Of a DNA stretch of 64,000 bases, positions 53,201 through 61,568 are shown one piece after another. Under the pieces are notes generated by a model. The model did no database searches. It was given only the letters and a program-made list of their open reading frames with translations, and had not been told where the DNA came from. The position numbers and the translations under genes are program-made. This DNA is from Chryseosolibacter histidinae (GTDB lineage Bacteria > Bacteroidota > Bacteroidia > Cytophagales > Cyclobacteriaceae). Numbering within the stretch: position 1 is the stretch's first letter; each line of letters opens with the position of its first letter. The stretch lies in the NCBI RefSeq assembly GCF_018598225.1, contig NZ_JAHESF010000001.1:124001-188000 (forward strand), read 5' to 3'.

Positions 53201-56200
53201 CCGGATACGTTGTGTCCATACTGGCTTACCCACAGCAGGTCTGGCTGTCCGTCGTTATCCACATCACTGAGGGCAATTGCCGAGGGGCCGTTATTACCTG
53301 TTTCGAAATCCACGTAACGGAAAGAATTATTGTTTATCGTTCCCGGCTGAGAGGTATTCCGGAAGGCTCTCATCAAATAATAGTTAACATTGAAGCTCAC
53401 AACGAGATCCTGCCTGCCATCGCCATCAATATCGCCAATGCCGATGTCGCTGGGATAGTCGTCTACTGGCAAATCTATGCCGGCTGCGAAAGAGTTTGTG
53501 GTAAGACTTCCCTGCGAGGCGGTGTTGCGGAATACCACCGCTCTTCGATTGTTGTAGCTGATCACGGCAACATCCTGCTTCCCGTCACGGTCGAGGTCAC
53601 CGGCAACGAGTCCTGACGCCCGGGGTACATTGAAGCTGGTCCGTGCTGCAAAAGATGTGTTGCCAATGCTTCCTGGTGTAGCAGTATTGCGGTACACAGA
53701 GAACGAATTGCCATGGGCCACCGCCAGGTCAAGGGCACCGTCGCCATCCAGGTCGGTAAGCGTGGCATCCAGGGGCTCGCCTCCGGGAACAAGGCTTACA
53801 CCATATTCGAAATCACCTGCTGTCATGCTGCCTGGTGAGGTCATATTTCTGAATACAGCAACATCAAAATTTCCCAACCGGTGCACCACGACGATATCAC
53901 GTTTTCCATCGCCGTCTACGTCGCCAACAGCAAGCGCCGTGGCAGGTGATCCGGTATCAATGGTTACAGGTGCTGCGAAAGAAGCAGCGGTAAGCTCTCC
54001 TGCTGTGGCTGTGTTGCGGTAGAGGTACATCAGGTGGATGGCATCCAGGTGTACTACAATGAGATCCTGCTTTCCGTCATTGTCAAGGTCTGCGAGCGCT
54101 GCCGCCACCGGGTGGTCGCCTGTGCTCATCTCCACCGGAGCAGCAAATGAATCATCTGAGACGGTGCCCGTAACCGCCGTGTTGCGATACAGCGAAACTG
54201 AGTTCCCATCATAATTCACCACTGCCATATCGGATTTCCCATCACCATCGATATCACCGGTCACGACAGCAACGGGCGCTGATCCTACATTAAGATCGGC
54301 CATGGGACCGAAAGTATGGCTGTTAAAATTCGCATTCTGGTCGCCTCCGAAAGTTGGCGCGAAAGACGTGGGAGAGCTTCCTGTCAGTCCTGTGGTTGTA
54401 TTCAATACTGAGATGGACGCATAGGTTGCTCCCGCCGGAACAGTGACGGTGAGCTGCGTAGCGCTCGCTGATGTCACGGTTGCCCTGGTGGCGCCGAAGT
54501 TTACCACGTTATTGCCGGGCGTCGCTCCGAAATGTGCGCCGGTAATGGTTACCGCGGTTCCGATATTGCCTGTAGAAGGCGTTACCTGTGTGATGGAAGG
54601 TACCTCGATGTTGACCGGTATTGACGTGATCTCTGAAGAAGGATCACTTACGTTGCCAAGGTTGTCCGTAGCGGTTACCCGGTAATAATAGGTTGTTCCG
54701 TTGACAAGCCCTGTATGGGCATAAAGCGTTTGAGGATACTCGATGGTGGCCAGCAGTGTACTGGCGCCGGATGATGTCCCGCCGTACACATTGTAAGATG
54801 CTATATCACTCTCCGGACCAGGTTGCCATGACACGGTGTTTTTGGCATTGCCGGGCACAGCCCTCACCGCAGCGATCGTGGGAGGGGTGAAATCCATGTC
54901 GTTCCTGTAAATGACAAAGTCATTGGAGCTCCATTGCGATATGGCAATATCGGGAGCTCCGTCTCCGTTCAGATCACCGATGTCCATCACACCTGATTTT
55001 GAGGTGGCGGCAACATCCTGGCGTTCCTGGAACGAACCTGCGGAGATGCTTCCGGCAACTGACTTGTTCCTGTAAATGGACAGGGTGTAAGTGTGGCTGG
55101 TATTGTCGCCGGTCGTAACCACCATATCGGGCTTTCCATCGCCGTCGAGGTCGGCCACGCCAACTTTATCAGGCGCTAATGGTGCGGTGCTGAAATCCGT
55201 AGCGGCAAAAGAGGCTGCTACGATACTCCCTGCTGAAGACGTATTGCGGAAAATGGTAACCTTTTTACCTTGTTCGCTGGCCGTGACAAGGTCCGTTTTG
55301 CCATCGCCATCCACGTCTGCGGTCACCAGTCCACGGACCGCCACAGGCGAGGTGATACTCACATTGACCTTGGCGTCAAAGGATGCAGCGGTAACACTTC
55401 CGGGAGAAGATATATTACGGAATACAGAATAGAAATTCTCGGTGTTGCTGGCGGCGATCAGGTCTGGCTTTCCGTCGCCATCGAGATCGCCGAGTGCCAG
55501 GCTGGTTATTTCGGCGCCGAAGCCACCGATCGATGCAAAATCGAACGTCATTGAACCTGGCAACGATGTATTTCTGCAAACGGTGATCCTGTCGGAATAA
55601 TAGCCGTCGCTGATCACCACATCTTTGAGGCCGTCACCATCGATATCGGCTACGGCCATCGCTGAGATAGGCCAGGTATTGACATCAAAGTAGCTCAAGG
55701 TAAATGAATTGATGCTGATGCTATTGCCTGTATTGCGAAGCACCAGGAATCCATCATACCATCCTCCTACAGCGATCACAATGTCCTGCCTGCCATCGCC
55801 ATCGATGTCGTCGATCACGATCTGGTTGGACGATACACCGTCCTGCGCGTAGTCAAACACAACGGGGGCGCTGAATGCCGAAGCGGTCAGGTCACCACTT
55901 GCGGACGTGTTACGGTACAGGAGGATCTTGCCGTGTAATCCTACAACCAGGTCCGGTTTGCCATCGTCATCAAGATCGCCGATGGCGGTCGATTGCGCAA
56001 AATTACTCGGATAGTTCATACGCAGGCTTGCATTATAGCTTTCTGGCGCAAAATCCCTTCCTGTGCCGGCCATGATCCTGACCGCAAAGGGATAAGGCGA
56101 TCTGGCTGACAACCCGTTGGCGAGGTTCGTCACCGTTACAGGCTGATAGGAGGCGCCTGAGGGAACCGTCACCGTAAGCTGCGTGGCACTGGCAGCCGTT

Positions 56201-58089
56201 ACAGCAGCGCGCGTGGCACCAAAGTAAACGTTGTTCTGTGAGGCTGTGGTATTGAAGTTCATTCCGGTAATGGTAACCGCGCTCCCGACGCGGGCCCAAG
56301 CCGGCGAGATGGAGGCAACGGCGGGCAGCGCAGGCGCAACGACGGGTGTAACGGTAACATCTGCTGTAGGTGAGCTTTCATTTCCCGATGCATCGACAGC
56401 CGTGAGCCGGTAGTAGTACACAACGTTGTTAGACAGTCCTGTATGCCGGTAGCTGTTGCCCGGCGCATTGACCGTTGCCAGCAATGCGGTAGGATTGGGT
56501 GTGGTACCTCCGTAGATTTTATATGAAGCAATGTCACTTTCTGCATTGGCATTCCACACCACGGCGCTCTGTTGGTTTCCAGCGGACGCGCGCAATCCGG
56601 AAGGAACTGCCGGTGCGACAAAATCAAGCACATTGCGGAAAAGTGTTACGCGATTTATGTCCAGCGCAGCGATGTCGGGCTGGCCGTCATTGTCGATATT
56701 GGCAACCGCCACGGAATAATTGGCATTCCTTGCGGGAAGCGTTACAGCACTTGAAAAAGAACCTGTGCTAAGGCTTCCGGAAGAAGATTTGTTCTGAAAC
56801 AGCGAGACGGTGCCAGTATTATCATTAGGATTTGTGTTCGCCGTCACGATATCCGGTTTACCATCTCCGTTGAGGTCGCTGATGGCGATATAGCGTGGCT
56901 CAGTGGCCACCGGCAGATCTGTACGGGTATCAAAGACAATATTTCCAAGGGTGGAGGCATTGTGCAGGATCGACACAGCCTCTCCGCTTTGTCCGACGAT
57001 CACGTCAGTCTTGCCATCTCCATCGAGATCAGCGGTCTTTACGTCGTACGCGTCACCGGGAATGGATGTGTCGCTCGCGTTGTCGAATGAAATATTGCCG
57101 GGAGAAGATGTGTTGATCCGGTAGGCAACGTCGTTGGTGCCATAGTTGGCAACGATCATATCAGGCTTGCCATCGCCGTTCATATCATCAAGCGCCAACG
57201 CATTAGCGCCGCCCATACCGAAGTCCACGGGAGCTGCCAGCGAGTTTACATCAATGACGTTCATAGTAGTAGCGGTGTTCCTGTAAACCGAGACAGAAGC
57301 GGCCCAGGAATTGACGACGACCACATCGAGCCTTCCGTCACGGTCCACATCCTGAACATCAACATCACTCGGATGGGAACCGGTAGTAAAGTCAGTGCGC
57401 TCAAATTTTTGCGGCCACCATTCGGAGCTTCCAATAGTGATCTTGTTGGTAAAAATGGATAAAGAATTCGCCAGGTAATTGGCGACAAGTATATCCAGGT
57501 CTCCATCATTATCGATGTCCGCTAAGGTTACGGCGCGGGGGCCATCGCTGGAAGAAAGCTCGATGGGCGTCGCGAACGTGTTTGTTCCTGTGGTCGACGT
57601 GTTCTTGTAAAGATAAAGCTTGCCGTTGTACGCGTCTGAGACAACCATATCTGTTTTCAGGTCCTGGCTGAGATCGCCGAATGCTACGCTGTAGCTTTGT
57701 GCGTTCAGCGAGATTGGTGTCGCCGCAACATAGGTGTTGTTATCCAAAGCTCTTGTGCTTCCGCTGCCAAACGTTACATTGAACGGCTGAGGAGACAACG
57801 CACATTGACCTGTATACCACCTGAGAACAGAGATCGGTGCATAGGTAGCTCCGGCAGGCACCTTGACTGTGATGTGCGTGGTGGACACGGAAACAACTTG
57901 TTCTGCGCGTACGGCGCCAAAGTAAATGATCTGATCGGTTAGCTGTGTCCCGAAGCCGCTACCGTTGATGGTCACGGTAGAGCCAACAGCACCCTGCGAT
58001 GGCGTGACGCTTGTGACTACCAGGGGCTGCGCCATACCTCCGGTGGCCAGCAACACAAGCATCAGAAAGACAATTGATAGTTTGTTCAT
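50203..58089 (-). CDS. Giant T9SS-secreted protein: four IPT / 7-bladed FG-GAP propeller / FN3 units
   Basis: 2628 residues. After the signal peptide (1-20) come four near-equal units of about 575 residues: an IPT/TIG domain (near 24, 583, 1156 and 1735), seven FG-GAP/VCBS repeats with calcium-loop motifs such as DLDGDGKPDLVV, and an FN3 domain (near 488, 1065, 1633 and 2210). I count exactly seven FG-GAP repeats in each unit, 28 in all, so each unit should fold as one complete seven-bladed propeller. Bacterial Ig-like domains follow (2300-2540), and residues about 2550-2628 (TVYPNPAAEKISVTLPGKG to VVRFVKK) are a type A T9SS sorting domain. A surface or secreted adhesin-like role is likely. 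The promoter carries a palindrome shared with the 33-residue peptide gene. Confidence 0.92.
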   Translation of the reverse strand: MNKLSIVFLMLVLLATGGMAQPLVVTSVTPSQGAVGSTVTINGSGFGTQLTDQIIYFGAVRAEQVVSVSTTHITVKVPAGATYAPISVLRWYTGQCALSPQPFNVTFGSGSTRALDNNTYVAATPISLNAQSYSVAFGDLSQDLKTDMVVSDAYNGKLYLYKNTSTTGTNTFATPIELSSSDGPRAVTLADIDNDGDLDILVANYLANSLSIFTNKITIGSSEWWPQKFERTDFTTGSHPSDVDVQDVDRDGRLDVVVVNSWAASVSVYRNTATTMNVIDVNSLAAPVDFGMGGANALALDDMNGDGKPDMIVANYGTNDVAYRINTSSPGNISFDNASDTSIPGDAYDVKTADLDGDGKTDVIVGQSGEAVSILHNASTLGNIVFDTRTDLPVATEPRYIAISDLNGDGKPDIVTANTNPNDNTGTVSLFQNKSSSGSLSTGSFSSAVTLPARNANYSVAVANIDNDGQPDIAALDINRVTLFRNVLDFVAPAVPSGLRASAGNQQSAVVWNANAESDIASYKIYGGTTPNPTALLATVNAPGNSYRHTGLSNNVVYYYRLTAVDASGNESSPTADVTVTPVVAPALPAVASISPAWARVGSAVTITGMNFNTTASQNNVYFGATRAAVTAASATQLTVTVPSGASYQPVTVTNLANGLSARSPYPFAVRIMAGTGRDFAPESYNASLRMNYPSNFAQSTAIGDLDDDGKPDLVVGLHGKILLYRNTSASGDLTASAFSAPVVFDYAQDGVSSNQIVIDDIDGDGRQDIVIAVGGWYDGFLVLRNTGNSISINSFTLSYFDVNTWPISAMAVADIDGDGLKDVVISDGYYSDRITVCRNTSLPGSMTFDFASIGGFGAEITSLALGDLDGDGKPDLIAASNTENFYSVFRNISSPGSVTAASFDAKVNVSITSPVAVRGLVTADVDGDGKTDLVTASEQGKKVTIFRNTSSAGSIVAASFAATDFSTAPLAPDKVGVADLDGDGKPDMVVTTGDNTSHTYTLSIYRNKSVAGSISAGSFQERQDVAATSKSGVMDIGDLNGDGAPDIAISQWSSNDFVIYRNDMDFTPPTIAAVRAVPGNAKNTVSWQPGPESDIASYNVYGGTSSGASTLLATIEYPQTLYAHTGLVNGTTYYYRVTATDNLGNVSDPSSEITSIPVNIEVPSITQVTPSTGNIGTAVTITGAHFGATPGNNVVNFGATRATVTSASATQLTVTVPAGATYASISVLNTTTGLTGSSPTSFAPTFGGDQNANFNSHTFGPMADLNVGSAPVAVVTGDIDGDGKSDMAVVNYDGNSVSLYRNTAVTGTVSDDSFAAPVEMSTGDHPVAAALADLDNDGKQDLIVVHLDAIHLMYLYRNTATAGELTAASFAAPVTIDTGSPATALAVGDVDGDGKRDIVVVHRLGNFDVAVFRNMTSPGSMTAGDFEYGVSLVPGGEPLDATLTDLDGDGALDLAVAHGNSFSVYRNTATPGSIGNTSFAARTSFNVPRASGLVAGDLDRDGKQDVAVISYNNRRAVVFRNTASQGSLTTNSFAAGIDLPVDDYPSDIGIGDIDGDGRQDLVVSFNVNYYLMRAFRNTSQPGTINNNSFRYVDFETGNNGPSAIALSDVDNDGQPDLLWVSQYGHNVSGFRNTVDFTAPATPQNVTATGGDAIVTIRLTPNTEEDLYSYVVYGGTTPGDEQLMAAYEATGDSFTMTGPGEGLFLNGTTYYIKVVAVDTYGNKSPFSPEIAVTPNVLPGTVITAVAPGSAVAGTSVTITGENFNTTPANNLVHFGVTKAEVTQASATQLKVTVSVSATYGPVSVTNIETGRSATSPIPFAGKVGAGMGQDFTENSFDPAVKITNTPWAMGMTMGDIDGDGKPDLVAATYDTDPPVVSLYRNISSSGSITASSFAEPVTIGTGWGPQYVALADLDNDGKKDLVVTTDESTLYIYHNTSSAGGIDADSFAEPEVLNTEWTNGLSIADIDLDGKLDIIRSTLDGIFVHRNRSTPGNINAEDLGSYVRVGDHITYRGLAVGDLNGDGKPEIVGTDYYASTVIVYQNLSSMGNISREDFVPVAFGTGAAPAPVALADIDRDGKTDVLVGALGETIISIFRNTWAAGAIDESSFTPKVDITSTNTVFTLAVDDLDGDGRPDITSIHPSHGDITVFRNLSSPGSITSESFGAKIDFSMGNVQDSYVMLLGDLDGDGKSDMIVPNGTDYEIQIFHNAMDLAAPATPVDLVATAGVNDIVLTWDANTDINLASYKVYGGTTPEPTTLLTTIDAPATTYTHAGVEHGTLYYYRISAVKTFGYESEKTADARAAIRVNATITFPALAAVAYGVADFAPGATSTNTATPVLYASSNAAVATIVDGKIHLTGAGTTTITASQPQSETHFAATDVPRALVVSKGTQTIAFLPLADKKIGDNAFTLTAASTSGLSVNFSSTTTELIGITNNTVTLLKPGRASITANQPGDDRYTAATSVTHTFCIVPARPAVSLNLDNPETPMLTSNAASGNQWFLNGTAIAGATQASHTVSAQGIYTVKVTADDCASELSAAMPIVITATLPAEATTLLTVYPNPAAEKISVTLPGKGNKRLSITSHDGKVVHEQETSGQAVIISVADYAAGVYLVSVSSARGNEVVRFVKK

Positions 58090-58118
58090 AAGAATTGGGG
58101 GTTAGCTTATTGCTGGTT

Positions 58119-58168
58119 CAAAAGTATCGTGCGCGTGATCGCTGCATCAATACCTGAGGGCAGGTATT
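58119..58168 (-). promoter_or_regulatory. Promoter and palindromic operator of the giant T9SS protein
   Basis: On the minus strand: palindrome AATACCTG-N4-CAGGTATT (58149-58168), TTG (58148-58150), a 21-base spacer, then TACTTTTG (58119-58126), an exact TAnnTTTG; the start codon is 29 bases on. The same arrangement with the same spacing stands before the peptide gene at 58555-58656. The TACCTG...CAGGTA dyad is of the type bound by NarL-family regulators. Confidence 0.75.
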
Positions 58169-58186
58169 TTGAACCTGAGCGGTGAT

Positions 58187-58332
58187 GGAGTGGTGGAAGT
58201 GTGGGAGCGAAGGATCCCCCTATTAGAAGGTACATAAGGTACGAGGTACGAAATACGAGGTACGATGAATGCAGATCGAGCTGCCGTACCTCGTTCCCGA
58301 TAGCTATCGGGATCGTACCTCGTACCTTGTTT
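58187..58332. repeat. TACGAGG heptamer inverted-repeat element (G) with a C fragment
   Basis: A fragment GTGTGGGAGCGAAGGATCCC (58198-58217) is followed by GTACATAAGGTACGAGGTAC and further TACGARR units (58228-58266). The inverse arm is GTACCTCGTTCCCGATAGC and GATCGTACCTCGTACC (58283-58328). Part of the 888-base spacer 58090-58977, which also holds a terminator, a small gene, two promoters and other repeats listed separately. Confidence 0.8.
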
Positions 58333-58358
58333 ATAACGACTTGGGTATACGCAAATAG

Positions 58359-58390
58359 AAAAAGGCCCTCGTTCTGGAAGAAGGGCCTTT
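58359..58390 (-). terminator. Terminator of the small membrane-peptide transcript
   Basis: On the minus strand AAAGGCCCT pairs with AGGGCCTTT (9-base stem, 12-base loop), continued as TTTCTATTT. It lies about 165 bases after the peptide stop codon, so the transcript would be roughly 320 bases. Confidence 0.75.
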
Positions 58391-58554
58391 CTCTGTAACT
58401 CCATTGGAAAACTAAACTAACTAACTACTTCCAGAACTTCAAGGTTAGTACCGGTGGCAGGGCCATAAAGACGCCCCCGTCTCGTTGCCTGTATGGTTCC
58501 TGCCAAAAACCACAAGTTACTCCGGTACAAGATCGCCTGACCGACGTCAGGTAC

Positions 58555-58656
58555 TCAGGCGAGCACCCGCGTCAGCACCGCCAGCAATGCCAGGAACATC
58601 ATGATGACCAAGGCACTGTAAATTTCTCTCTTTAAATGATTGGATATACTTTTCAT
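58555..58656 (-). CDS. 33-residue single-span membrane peptide
   Basis: Not a family I recognise. The peptide begins MKSISNHLKREIYSA (basic, cytoplasmic) and continues as a hydrophobic span (residues 15-33: LVIMMFLALLAVLTRVLA). It has its own promoter with exact Bacteroidota elements (TTG, 21 bases, TACTTTTG), a start codon about 24 bases after the expected transcription start, and a terminator about 165 bases past the stop; the long 3' part may be a regulatory RNA. The promoter shares a 25-base operator region with the giant T9SS gene. It lies 320 bases before the divergent histidine kinase gene. Confidence 0.65.
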   Translation of the reverse strand: MKSISNHLKREIYSALVIMMFLALLAVLTRVLA

Positions 58657-58686
58657 GGAGTGGTTTGGATTTCGATTCTCAACGAT

Positions 58687-58736
58687 CAAAAGTAGGATGG
58701 GAACGTGACAGGGATCAATACCTGATGGCAGGTATT
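58687..58736 (-). promoter_or_regulatory. Promoter and palindromic operator of the small membrane peptide
   Basis: On the minus strand: AATACCTG-N4-CAGGTATT palindrome (58717-58736), TTG (58716-58718), 21-base spacer, TACTTTTG (58687-58694). Over 58715-58739 it differs by one base in 25 from 58147-58171. Confidence 0.78.
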
Positions 58737-58782
58737 TTGGAGGTGAGGAATTTAGCGTTGTTTTGAGCTTTTAAAAAGGAGT

Positions 58783-58912
58783 AAGAAGTAAGAATTAAGG
58801 AGTAAGTAGAGGGCGTACCGTGCAGCGAAGGGGCTTCTCCTTTACACCCTAAACCGTCATCCTGAGCGGTGGTAGTGTGGTGGGAATGTGGGAGCGAAGG
58901 ATCCCCTGTTCG
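58783..58912. repeat. GGAGTAA heptamer array (H3) and C-type fragment
   Basis: AGGAGTAAGAAGTAAGAATT and AAGGAGTAAG (58785-58806) are the inverse of the CTCCTTA arrays elsewhere. From 58856 a C-type end is present: GTCATCCTGAGCGGTGG, then GTGGGAGCGAAGGATCCCC. It stands between the peptide promoter and the kinase. Confidence 0.7.
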
Positions 58913-58937
58913 AAGATGCAGATGCCGAAGATAATGT

Positions 58938-58945
58938 TAAATTTG
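58938..58945 (+). promoter_or_regulatory. Candidate -7 element for the histidine kinase operon
   Basis: TAAATTTG matches TAnnTTTG and lies 32 bases before the kinase start codon; no TTG is seen at 19-21 bases upstream, and no copy of the palindrome is present here. Confidence 0.4.
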
Positions 58946-58977
58946 AAAAGCTATAACGATGTAAAATCCACGGGTTC

Positions 58978-60816
58978 ATGAAGAAAGTACAGGGCGTTCT
59001 TATTTTTTGCGCGATACTGTTGTGCCGTCATGTGACGTGGGCACAGGCACCGGTGGTAGTAGGGGAGGGCGATGATGATGTGGTGCTGAATCCGCATGCG
59101 TGGTTGTACAAAGATCACCGGGCAGGGCTCGAAGCCATCGACAGGCTGGTGACGTTGCCCGCTTCGGCGTTTGAACGGAATATTTATGAGCAGGAAGTCA
59201 CGTATGGGTTTCTTCAGCCGCGGGGATGGTGCAAGTTCCTGATCAAAAATACGTCCAGCCAGCCCGACTGGATCCTCCGGATACACCAGACACGGCTGGA
59301 TTCCGTGCAGCTCTTTGTGGTGAGGAAAAACGGGGCGCTGGAACGATACCCGCTCACGGGACACTTCCATACCATCAGGCAACGTCCGGTGTACGCCATG
59401 CACTTTGTTTACCGGATCCCCATTGAAAAAGATGAGACCGTTACCTGCTACCTTTATACTCAGCGTAAGCATGGGCGCCATGCCACCATCCTCAACCTGC
59501 AGCGCGAGGGTTACTTCCAAAACTATGAGCACGTGTTCAGCGTTGGCATCGCTTTCATCAGCGGCATGATCCTGCTGGCGGGCCTCATCGGCCTGGTGCT
59601 GTATTTCTTTGTGAGGCAAAAGGTGTACCTCTACTACAGCGTTTATTGCCTGAGCTTTTTTGTGCTGATCATGGTAGACACGGGCTTTGCGCACAGCGTG
59701 ATCTCACACCCGCAGTACCAGGAGGTGATCAACACGTTCACCACCATCTTTTATTACTGGATCTGCGGCTGGCATATCCTGTTCACCATCGAGCTGCTGC
59801 GCATCAAAGATTACCGTTTCAAATCCGTTTACTGGCTTGGATTCACCAGCGGTTGGTTGTTCTGCATCATCTCCATACTGCTGATGATCCCGGCACTGCC
59901 CGACGAGCTTCGCTGGTGGATCTTGCTCTTTTCCTATTACATCGTATTCTTCATGAACGTCTACATCCTGTATGCCATCAGCATCAGCATCGTGAAAGGC
60001 GAGCCCGTGGTCTACTTTTACCTGGCCGGGTTCATGGTAACGCTGATCGTGGCTACCATCCTGGTGCTGGCCGACCTGCAGATCCTCGATGGTGTGAACC
60101 AGAATACGGACATCTACTACTTCACACCTTTGGTGGAGATCCTCTTCATGGTGGTGGGATTGGGCATCCATTTCTCCCGCAATGTCAAGGAACGCTTCAG
60201 GGTGCAGCTCGCCCTCAACCAGACGCAGAACCAGATCATCACCATCCAGGAAGATGAGCGCCGCCGCATTGCCCAGGACCTTCATGACGACGTGGGCAAC
60301 TCCCTGGCCGCTGTCAAGAACATGGTGATCCAGAAGCGCGAGTCCGTGGCCGTGGAAAAAGAGATCGACAACCTCATCGGTACCATCCGCAACATCAGCC
60401 ACAATCTGATGCCGGTAGATTTCAACGAATTCAACCTGCACGACATCATCGGCCATACGGTGAACAAGTTCAAAGACCATCCGTCGGTAAATCTCGAGTT
60501 CGATTATACGGGAGAGCCCGTCAAGATCACACCGCTTACCGAACTCGTTATCTTTCGCATCATCAACGAGGTCATCAACAACATCCTGAAACATTCGCGC
60601 GCCACCACAGCGTTCATCCAGCTCATCTACCAGAAAGAGACCCTGGTGGTGACGGCTGAAGACAACGGCATCGGCATGGAAAAATTAAAGGCTGGCGAAG
60701 GCATCGGCATGAGAAGCATCCGGCTGCGGGCAGCGTACATCAATGCTCAGCTGAATATAGAAAGCGACGACAAAGGCACACTCATCATTCTTGAAGTTCC
60801 CTATGAGACCATCTGA
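58978..60816 (+). CDS. Sensor histidine kinase, 7TM-DISM type with HisKA_3 core
   Basis: 612 residues: signal peptide (1-22), a periplasmic DISMED2-type beta domain (about 35-180, YGFLQPRGWCKFLIKNTS), seven transmembrane helices (about 185-400), a short coiled coil, then a NarL/DegS-class kinase. ERRRIAQDLHDDVGNSLAAV contains the phospho-acceptor H436. The ATPase domain has the N box (NEVINNILKHS) and G boxes (DNGIGMEK, GEGIGMRSI). It is translationally coupled to the response regulator: the two genes overlap by 14 bases. DISM sensors often detect carbohydrates or other envelope ligands; no ligand can be named. Confidence 0.93.
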   Translation: MKKVQGVLIFCAILLCRHVTWAQAPVVVGEGDDDVVLNPHAWLYKDHRAGLEAIDRLVTLPASAFERNIYEQEVTYGFLQPRGWCKFLIKNTSSQPDWILRIHQTRLDSVQLFVVRKNGALERYPLTGHFHTIRQRPVYAMHFVYRIPIEKDETVTCYLYTQRKHGRHATILNLQREGYFQNYEHVFSVGIAFISGMILLAGLIGLVLYFFVRQKVYLYYSVYCLSFFVLIMVDTGFAHSVISHPQYQEVINTFTTIFYYWICGWHILFTIELLRIKDYRFKSVYWLGFTSGWLFCIISILLMIPALPDELRWWILLFSYYIVFFMNVYILYAISISIVKGEPVVYFYLAGFMVTLIVATILVLADLQILDGVNQNTDIYYFTPLVEILFMVVGLGIHFSRNVKERFRVQLALNQTQNQIITIQEDERRRIAQDLHDDVGNSLAAVKNMVIQKRESVAVEKEIDNLIGTIRNISHNLMPVDFNEFNLHDIIGHTVNKFKDHPSVNLEFDYTGEPVKITPLTELVIFRIINEVINNILKHSRATTAFIQLIYQKETLVVTAEDNGIGMEKLKAGEGIGMRSIRLRAAYINAQLNIESDDKGTLIILEVPYETI

Positions 60817-61438
60817 CGATACCATCAAAGTGATCATTGTTGACGATCACCGCCTCTTCAACGACGGCCTGAACGCCATGTTACGATCGGAACCTGAAAT
60901 AGAGGTGCTGGCCCAGGTGTACGACAGCCGCGAAGCCGAGCACAAGATAGCCGAGCTCAAACCCGACGTGGTGCTCGTGGACTTCAACATGCCCCACATC
61001 AACGGCATCGACCTCACCAAACAGCTTACGGCAAAGCGGGGAGATACAAAGGTGCTCATCCTGAGCATGTACAACGAGGAGATGTACATCGAGAGCTTCA
61101 GGAAAGCCGGCAGCAGGGGATATCTTTTTAAAACCGCCTCGGTAGGTGAAGTGGTGTCGGCCATCCGCAAGGTCCATGATGGCGACCTGCATTTTCCGGC
61201 CACGTATACCAAAAGCAACCACGCCGATGACCTTTTCCTCAAAAAGCTGAAGCTCTCCTCCCGCGAGATCGAAGTGATCAAGCTGGTCAAGGCCGGCCTC
61301 AAAACAAAGGAGATTGCCGAAAAACTCAACATCTCATTCTACACTGCCGAAACCCACCGCAAGAACATCAAGCTGAAGATCGGCGTAGAAGGTGAAGCTG
61401 CGTTTCTCAGGTTTATCTATAGTAGTGAGCTTGAATAG
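60803..61438 (+). CDS. NarL/LuxR family response regulator
   Basis: 211 residues. A receiver domain (about 8-125: IIVDDHRLFNDG, acceptor D60 in VVLVDFNMPHING, Lys in YLFKTAS) is followed by a LuxR-type helix-turn-helix (about 150-205: LSSREIEVIKLVKAGLKTKE, then IAEKLNISFYTAETH). The ATG at 60803 overlaps the kinase end by 14 bases. Family knowledge predicts binding of short dyads with TAC...GTA ends; two AATACCTG-N4-CAGGTATT sites next to this operon are good candidates. The TAG stop codon is the first three bases of a palindromic repeat. Confidence 0.93.
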   Translation: MRPSDDTIKVIIVDDHRLFNDGLNAMLRSEPEIEVLAQVYDSREAEHKIAELKPDVVLVDFNMPHINGIDLTKQLTAKRGDTKVLILSMYNEEMYIESFRKAGSRGYLFKTASVGEVVSAIRKVHDGDLHFPATYTKSNHADDLFLKKLKLSSREIEVIKLVKAGLKTKEIAEKLNISFYTAETHRKNIKLKIGVEGEAAFLRFIYSSELE

Positions 61439-61568
61439 GTTGCCGGTTCAGTCGGGTATTAAAAATCTGTTCGGACTTTGCCTCAATGTGAATTGAAACA
61501 ATCATGTGACGACCGTGCTCTTCCCTCAACTGGTCATCCGGCAACCGGCAACTGGTAACTGGCAACTA
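61436..61568. repeat. GTTGCC-type inverted-repeat element (A4), supplying both stop codons
   Basis: This begins TAGGTTGCCGGTTCAG and ends CCGGCAACTGGTAACTGG then CAACTA. The TAG at its left edge is the response-regulator stop; the CTA at its right edge is the complement of the TAG stop of the convergent SRPBCC gene. The core (GGTATTAAAAATCTGTTCGG, GTGAATTGAAACA) is shared with A5. Confidence 0.85.

Noticed and set aside
58390-58560. Riboswitch or known structured RNA between the peptide stop and terminator
   Set aside because: No conserved aptamer core recognised; only the terminator stem is clear. It remains an unassigned untranslated region.
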